DNA of 64,000 bases from Aulostomus chinensis (Eukaryota > Chordata > Actinopteri > Syngnathiformes > Aulostomidae): assembly GCA_037954235.1 (NCBI GenBank), contig JBBMOA010000018.1:10988001-11052000 (forward strand), written 5' to 3'. The first letter of the stretch is position 1; every line of letters begins with the position of its first letter. The notes beneath the pieces are model-generated. The model made no database searches. It saw only the letters and a program-made list of their open reading frames with translations, and had not been told where the DNA came from. This document shows positions 59,343 through 64,000 of this stretch, piece after piece. A program made the position numbers and the translations under genes.

Positions 59343-61964
59343 CTCACACAAACCCTAATTCAACTCAGCTTTTTGTCTCCACACTATCACACACAAACTG
59401 TCAGCATCCTGCTCAAAGCTTGTATATTAAAAAGGTAATCTTTCAAAGAACTGGGAAAAAAACTGTTTTTGTGTGTGTGTGTGCGCGCATGACAGGTAGT
59501 GTGTGTGCACACACTCATTAGATATCTGTGTAGGTTCTCATTCATCCAGGTCATCGTAGATCGAAGCGAAGTAAAATCTGGTCAACTGGACGTAAGTTTA
59601 TCTTGAAGACGTTTCACCTCTCATCCGAGAGGCTTCTTCAGTTCTAGTGAAGAGTGTGGAAACTCCAGCTTATAAACCTATGTGGGAGTGGTCAGTGCTA
59701 TTGTGGTGGAAATGACCCTCCCGAGACTCACCTGGCCTCTCCAAACGACAGTCGTTGTGCGGTGTCAGGGAGTTTCAGGGGTGGTCGTTGGGGGGTTTCA
59801 CCGACCACTCAGATGCTAATGGGCTGTGCTGGCATCAGCCGTTCCACATGGGTCTTTCAGCTGAACTCTTTGGGGAAGTTTTGAAAGGACTTGGTTGTAA
59901 ATAGGAGAAAGGAAATGTCGCAGTCCACCTCCTCTGTTCAAAGATGGTTTCTCTATCCTGACGTGGATGGCTTCTTTAACTCCTCTTTCAAACCATCTGT
60001 CCTCTCTGTCGAGAATTTGGACATGGTCGTCCTGGAAGGAGTGGCTTTCCTCCTTGAGGTGGAGGAAAACCGCTGAGTCCTGTCCTCCAGAGTTGGCTCT
60101 TCTATGTTGGGCCATGCGCTTGTTGAGGGGCTGTTTGGTTTCCCCTATGTAGAGATCCGTGCAGTGAGGCCTGCACGGATCTCTACATAGGGGAAACCAA
60201 ACAGCCCCTCAACAAGCGCATGGCCCAACATAGAAGAGCCAACTCTGGAGGACAGGACTCAGCGGTTTTCCTCCACCTCAAGGAGGAAAGCCACTCCTTC
60301 CAGGACGACCATGTCCAAATTCTCGACAGAGAGGACAGATGGTTTGAAAGAGGAGTTAAAGAAGCCATCCACGTCAGGATAGAGAAACCATCTTTGAACA
60401 GAGGAGGTGGACTGCGACATTTCCTTTCTCCTATTTACAACCAAGTCCTTTCAAAACTTCCCCAAAGAGTTCAGCTGAAAGACCCATGTGGAACGGCTGA
60501 TGCCAGCACAGCCCATTAGCATCTGAGTGGTCGGTGAAACCCCCCAACGACCACCCCTGAAACTCCCTGACACCGCACAACGACTGTCGTTTGGAGAGGC
60601 CAGGTGAGTCTCGGGAGGGTCATTTCCACCACAATAGCACTGACCACTCCCACATAGGTTTATAAGCTGGAGTTTCCACACTCTTCACTAGAACTGAAGA
60701 AGCCTCTCGGATGAGAGGTGAAACGTCTTCAAGATAAACTTACGTCCAGTTGACCAGATTTTACTTCGCTTCGAACTCATTAGATAGTTCCGTCAATTAT
60801 GACTACCTGACAATAACAGAAGGAGGAGTGGAGCTTTCTGAAGGGTCAAAAGCAGCGTAGAGTAGAAATGGCCACACAGAGACAAACGTACACAAACGAT
60901 GTTGAGCAAACATGACAGACTCAGAACGCACCCCTCCCCCACCCCCTCCCCTCCCCTCCCCTCCCCTCCCCTCACCCCTTCTGACCCTCAACCCTCATTT
61001 CCATTTCTATGGAACGCTCCCATCAGCAGAGGGGTTGGTGCAGCACTGTGACACCCAAGTTCCTCTGCCCGTTCCCAGGCTCCGTCGTATCTGGTGAGCT
61101 TGCTGCTAATAGCAAGAACACAGCCAGGCACTTAGAAGACAGTCAATGTGGGAGAGGAACGTCAGAGAATAGAGTATGTAAGAGATAGGGGGATGAACAA
61201 ACGTGGAGTCAGTGCCTTAACAGTTTTACCTGAGTTTAGAAATATATACAGTAAATAACATTTTACATTTGAATGCCCTGGTTTGTTTTACATTAGAACT
61301 TGGGGGGTGATGTCACACTTAAGTTGACCACATTCCAGTTGAAGGGTGGAAAAAAAAAAAAAACATTGTTGAGGCTTCGGCTGTTGGTAATACCAGTTGA
61401 TAACAACACTTTACGCATTATTGTGTACACTATGTGTGACATTAAAGCACTAAATGCTGTGTATTTACAACCATTTCGACCGGACATTGGGGTTCACCAG
61501 GGATCACTAATTTCTGGGTTGGAAGTTCAACCTCAGGGGAGGTTCCAGGTGAAATATGCAACTTGGAACTTGGAAATTTTTACTTCCACTGGAAGGCAGT
61601 GGACACATCAAGCCCATGTGGGGCAGTCGTTGGTTGTTTGCTGTCCTCAGTTTTTGCTGGGTGCACTGTTGGCTCTTGTTGGCTCTTGTCAGCGGTTGAC
61701 TTCGGCATGTTGAATTGGCAGGAGAGACCACGGGAGGATGTAACAGAACAATATAGTATCTAATAATAAGCATGCTTTAAATAGAGCCCACAACATAATT
61801 GATTTATTGATAATGTTTTTTTTATGTGACAGGACTGCTTGTGCATGCGCATGTGTGTGTGCATGTGTTTTTATAGGTCAGGGCACGCCCAGATGTGCAG
61901 GAGCTGCGCCAGTGGCAAAAAGAACTTAGAGAGACGAGTGACATTGCTGGGCAAGAGAGTGGAG
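52647..61964 (+). CDS. iqck: IQ motif containing protein K (3' partial)
   Basis: Poorly characterised vertebrate protein with one IQ motif, expected to bind calmodulin-type light chains. Exons: 52647-52698, 52780-52892, 52972-53101, 53180-53277, 53903-53955, 54071-54148, 54504-54588, 61877-61964; phases agree, about 232 residues so far. Family matches: SLWQEACEEYEAE (human SSKNLWEQICKEYEAE), FPVLLPGLEALL, CDFLTEWLYNHNP, IPFVKDWL, HPRPPIPLYLLL, the IQ core ALLIQAFWRGYK (54553-54588) and ELRQWQKELRE. Human IQCK continues past this point, and the exon ending at 61964 leaves phase 1, so at least one more exon should follow, probably right of the window. Reading through 61964 instead would end at a TAA after about 20 low-complexity residues. 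Confidence 0.88.
54162..54223. repeat. (CA)31 just after an iqck donor site
   Basis: Begins 14 bases past the exon end at 54148 (donor gtgagt at 54149). The exon is 78 nt with phase 2 on both sides, so it is skippable in frame. Confidence 0.92.
54589..59524 (+). other. iqck intron 7, 5' part
   Basis: No exon recognised. Tracts: (GT)n with (GTGC)n 54711-54768, (CA)n 56281-56312, mixed CA 56540-56575, (CA)n 56748-56765, CA/CG 58245-58315, (CA)n 59289-59338. A 10-bp stem hairpin lies at 58153-58179. The segment 57930-58010 (ggccacctgggggcagc and following) looks like an old interspersed repeat. Confidence 0.5.
58153..58179. other. short perfect hairpin
   Basis: agcctcacag at 58153-58162 and its complement ctgtgaggct at 58170-58179, with a 7-base loop. 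No T run follows, so it is not terminator-like; function unknown and possibly chance. Confidence 0.4.
59816..60166 (-). pseudogene. Penelope GIY-YIG endonuclease fragment, left arm
   Basis: Open from the palindrome centre: DLYIGETKQPLNKRM, then AQHRRANSGGQDSAV, EDRWFERGVKEAIHV and PSLNRGGGLRHFLSP, ending at a stop at 59816. YIG plus the RxxxH-type helix and the Glu in VKEA fit the GIY-YIG nuclease of Penelope-like elements. The reverse-transcriptase part that precedes it in complete elements is missing, so it is a 3' fragment without its own start. Confidence 0.8.
60169..60519 (+). pseudogene. Penelope GIY-YIG endonuclease fragment, right arm
   Basis: Mirror copy of the left-arm frame with identical residues from the ATG at 60220 to the stop at 60519, and open upstream to the palindrome centre. 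Same missing reverse-transcriptase part. Downstream of the stop, 60520-60774 is non-coding tail containing the 'cctctcggatgagaggtgaa' stretch typical of these elements. Confidence 0.8.
60787..61876 (+). other. iqck intron 7, 3' part
   Basis: Pyrimidine-rich (CCCCT)n at about 60931-60975 and a poly-A at 61351-61363. The open frame at 61300-61713 is not supported. Ends at the acceptor tttttatag (61868-61876). Confidence 0.45.
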
Positions 61965-62167
61965 GTAACAGCACACACACATACACACACACACACGGTA
62001 TCACTGAATGCCAGACTCTAGTCATGCTGGCAACATAACACCATTGATCTTGAATTTTGTCCTGTGACAACAGCTGCTGATAGGCCAGTGAGACGCCAAC
62101 ACACACAAACTGGAAGGCAAACTGTATGGTGCTGGTACACATACACACTAATATAGTCACACTCACA

Positions 62168-62244
<77 letters not shown>

Positions 62245-62546
62245 CAGGGATACAGTATTCATCTCAAAACTGCCTTTGAAGTTAAAGAAGAGCCATGAGA
62301 ATTCTGAGTGGTGACACAGAGAAAGAATGAGGGCAGTGATGAGTCGGAGAAAGAAAGAGGCTGGAGGAGAGCGGGGGGGGGGGAGTTGATAACAAGTGAA
62401 ACAGCAAAAGAAAATGTCTGCAGGGCTCAGGGTGTGTTTTTTTAAGACAGACAAGAGAAGGGGACGGGGGGGAGACGTGTAGAAAAAGAAGACAGACCAG
62501 ATAGATGAAGATAGAGGAAAAAATTGACAAAATGTCTGTGCGTTTT

Positions 62547-62577
<31 letters not shown>

Positions 62578-64000
62578 AGTGCTATGAAGTGGAACAGCTG
62601 AGAATGCAGGCCAATATTCAGTGTGACTGACATGGAATTAGAGCTCAAGGAGAAAAACAAAACTTTGGGAGACACATTACACATACACAGGCATGCACGC
62701 ACATTCACACACATAGACATACACACACACTCACACACACTCACACACACACACACACACACACTGCCCATTTGAAACATGGTAGCTGAGACTCAAGAGT
62801 GTTGCGATCCAGCTAGTCATGTGATCCGGCATTCATGTAAAAAAAAAAAAAAAAAGCTACTTTAAATGAACGTAGAGCCAATAAACACAAAAAACAGGAC
62901 CAAGCACCTTTGTTGTCATACAAGAGCGGCGAACAACACAGTCATAAGTGCAGGATGTTTCAGCACTGACACATTCCTCACAACAAAGGCGCTCGCTGCA
63001 GCCGTGGCAGCGTGACGAGTCCCCGTCCGCTGCCATTGCTGCTGCTGCCTGTTACCCCTGCTGCACCATGACTGCTGACCAGACATTCTAGTAGAGGGCG
63101 TGTGTGTTTGTGCGTGTGTGTGCTTGTGTCTGTGTATGCTCGTGCTTGTGTCTGTGTGTGCGTGAAGTGTTTGTACCCAGACTGATGCCCTCAGGCCATT
63201 TTATGACCCTTCAACTGCATCTGTGCGGGAATGAGAGCGTGATGTAGACGCAGGAGGGGAGCAGTTTGTTGACTTGTAACATTTTCTGATGTAGCAAATC
63301 CCACCTGGTGCTAAAATGAATGATCCGTGCTTGAGATTGGGGGGGGGGGGGGGGGGGGTTAGTGAAAGGGTGTCTAAGAAAGAAGGACAGATTATTTAGG
63401 GAAGCCCCTCCCTTTTGAAGTTGATCCAACAACAGCTGCATTTGTACTTGAGGTGGCCATCAAGTGTGTCATTTTCACATTTCACAGTCTGATAGGAGAA
63501 TTAATCAGAGATGTTGAGAAAAACAATAAGAGCAAAGTGACCCAGAGGGCAAACAAACACACCGATACTTCGAGGTAAAAAGGTCACGGATCATGAACAG
63601 GTGCAGCTCTCAGCAGCTCATCAATCACACGACTGTCCTTGACTGGAGCGTGACACGTTAGATGTTTGCCATGAGACGCTGATTCCTTAGAAGTTGGCTC
63701 ACTTCGAAAAACACATTTCCTTCCAGTGATAATGACAGTAATAAGGGTTATCAACAGGGTGATTTATGCTGACATCGGTTATATTAACTTCTCATTAACG
63801 TTATGATATCGAACTCTGGGAACAACTTGCTTGTATTTTAATATACTCATCAGTTTATCTCTAACAGGACGTGTATTTAAAAGTGCTGCATTCTTGCACC
63901 TCAAAAAGTAATAAACTCTTACGTGCACGTTTTACGAAATTATCAGAGTTAGTTGTAAAAATGTCAATCAAACAATTAAACTTTGGTTTTGGCTGCAGTT
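61965..64000 (+). other. iqck intron after last visible exon
   Basis: CA-rich from 61972. Long (CA)n at 62158-62241, (GT)n at 62553-62578, (CA)n at 62699-62764, a poly-A at 62839-62855 and a poly-G at 63340-63358. I found no exon continuing iqck and no new gene. Confidence 0.45.
62158..62241. repeat. (CA)n microsatellite with TC interruptions
   Basis: About 84 bases of CA broken by single TC steps near 62161-62173 and 62200. Open frames across it are low-complexity artefacts. Confidence 0.93.

Larger units (their letters stand above)
59525..60774. mobile_element. Penelope-like element, head-to-head inverted repeat with TSD
   Basis: Two arms, 59561-60164 and 60171-60774, are inverted copies of about 604 bp around a 6-base centre (60165-60170). 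Every paired open frame is mirrored at a constant coordinate sum of 120335 with identical translations, so there are no indels and near 100% identity. An extra 36 bases (59525-59560) lie only on the left. The whole is flanked by actcattagata at 59513-59524 and 60775-60786, a 12-bp target duplication. Each arm encodes the GIY-YIG endonuclease end of a Penelope-like element. No reverse transcriptase is present. It sits in iqck intron 7. Confidence 0.88.

Noticed and set aside
59654..60681. Mirrored 76- and 61-codon frames in the palindrome as separate genes
   Set aside because: They are other-frame shadows of the Penelope tail and endonuclease; only the GIY-YIG frame has family resemblance.
62158..62241. 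CRISPR-like or satellite array
   Set aside because: Simple dinucleotide repeat without spacers; no array of direct repeats with unique spacers occurs anywhere in the window.

Overview
This window looks like a ray-finned fish (teleost, percomorph-like) chromosome. The genes are multi-exon with GT-AG introns, most shorter than 1 kb. There are long (CA)n/(GT)n tracts, tRNA-headed SINEs with (GGAT)n tails, a Tc1-like transposon, PIF/Harbinger-like pieces and a Penelope-like element. Exon chains below were built by hand from splice signals, reading-phase continuity and recalled protein families; nothing was aligned by software.

Layout. (1) 512-8931 (+): the 3' two-thirds of nuggc, a nuclear GTPase SLIP-GC-like gene whose 5' exons lie left of the window. 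Intron 7 holds a Harbinger transposase remnant, a LINE remnant and a tRNA-headed SINE; intron 10 holds a MITE. (2) 11516-19331 (-): ccp110 (centriolar coiled-coil protein CP110), tail to tail with nuggc, about 820 aa in 13 coding exons. (3) 21894-22762 (-): a 164-aa secreted/ER protein with a saposin-like six-cysteine pattern and a KDEM C terminus; it resembles the canopy/MZB1 group but is not firmly named. (4) 29365-49886 (+): sun1, the inner-nuclear-membrane LINC-complex protein, about 1057 aa in 22 coding exons. Its 12.5-kb first coding intron holds a dead Tc1-like element with intact ends. The upstream 23-29 kb has candidate non-coding first exons and a CpG-rich block I could not assign. 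(5) 52647-61964 (+): iqck (IQ motif containing K); eight coding exons are visible and the 3' end is not. Its 7.3-kb intron 7 carries a near-perfect inverted repeat of two Penelope GIY-YIG endonuclease ends, flanked by a 12-bp target duplication.

Functional links. CP110 caps centrioles, SUN1 tethers the nucleus to the cytoskeleton, and IQCK is a poorly characterised IQ-motif protein. These are unrelated housekeeping or cell-architecture genes and show no sign of an operon-like system. As I recall, CCP110 and IQCK lie close together in human 16p12, while SUN1 (7p22) and NUGGC (8p21) do not, so the order here is a lineage rearrangement.

Most unusual signals: the 604-bp-arm Penelope palindrome; CA/TG repeats placed within about 15 nt of several splice sites in ccp110, sun1 and iqck; two SINE copies inserted 42 bp apart in opposite orientation, each with its own target duplication; and three possible unassigned coding or first exons.
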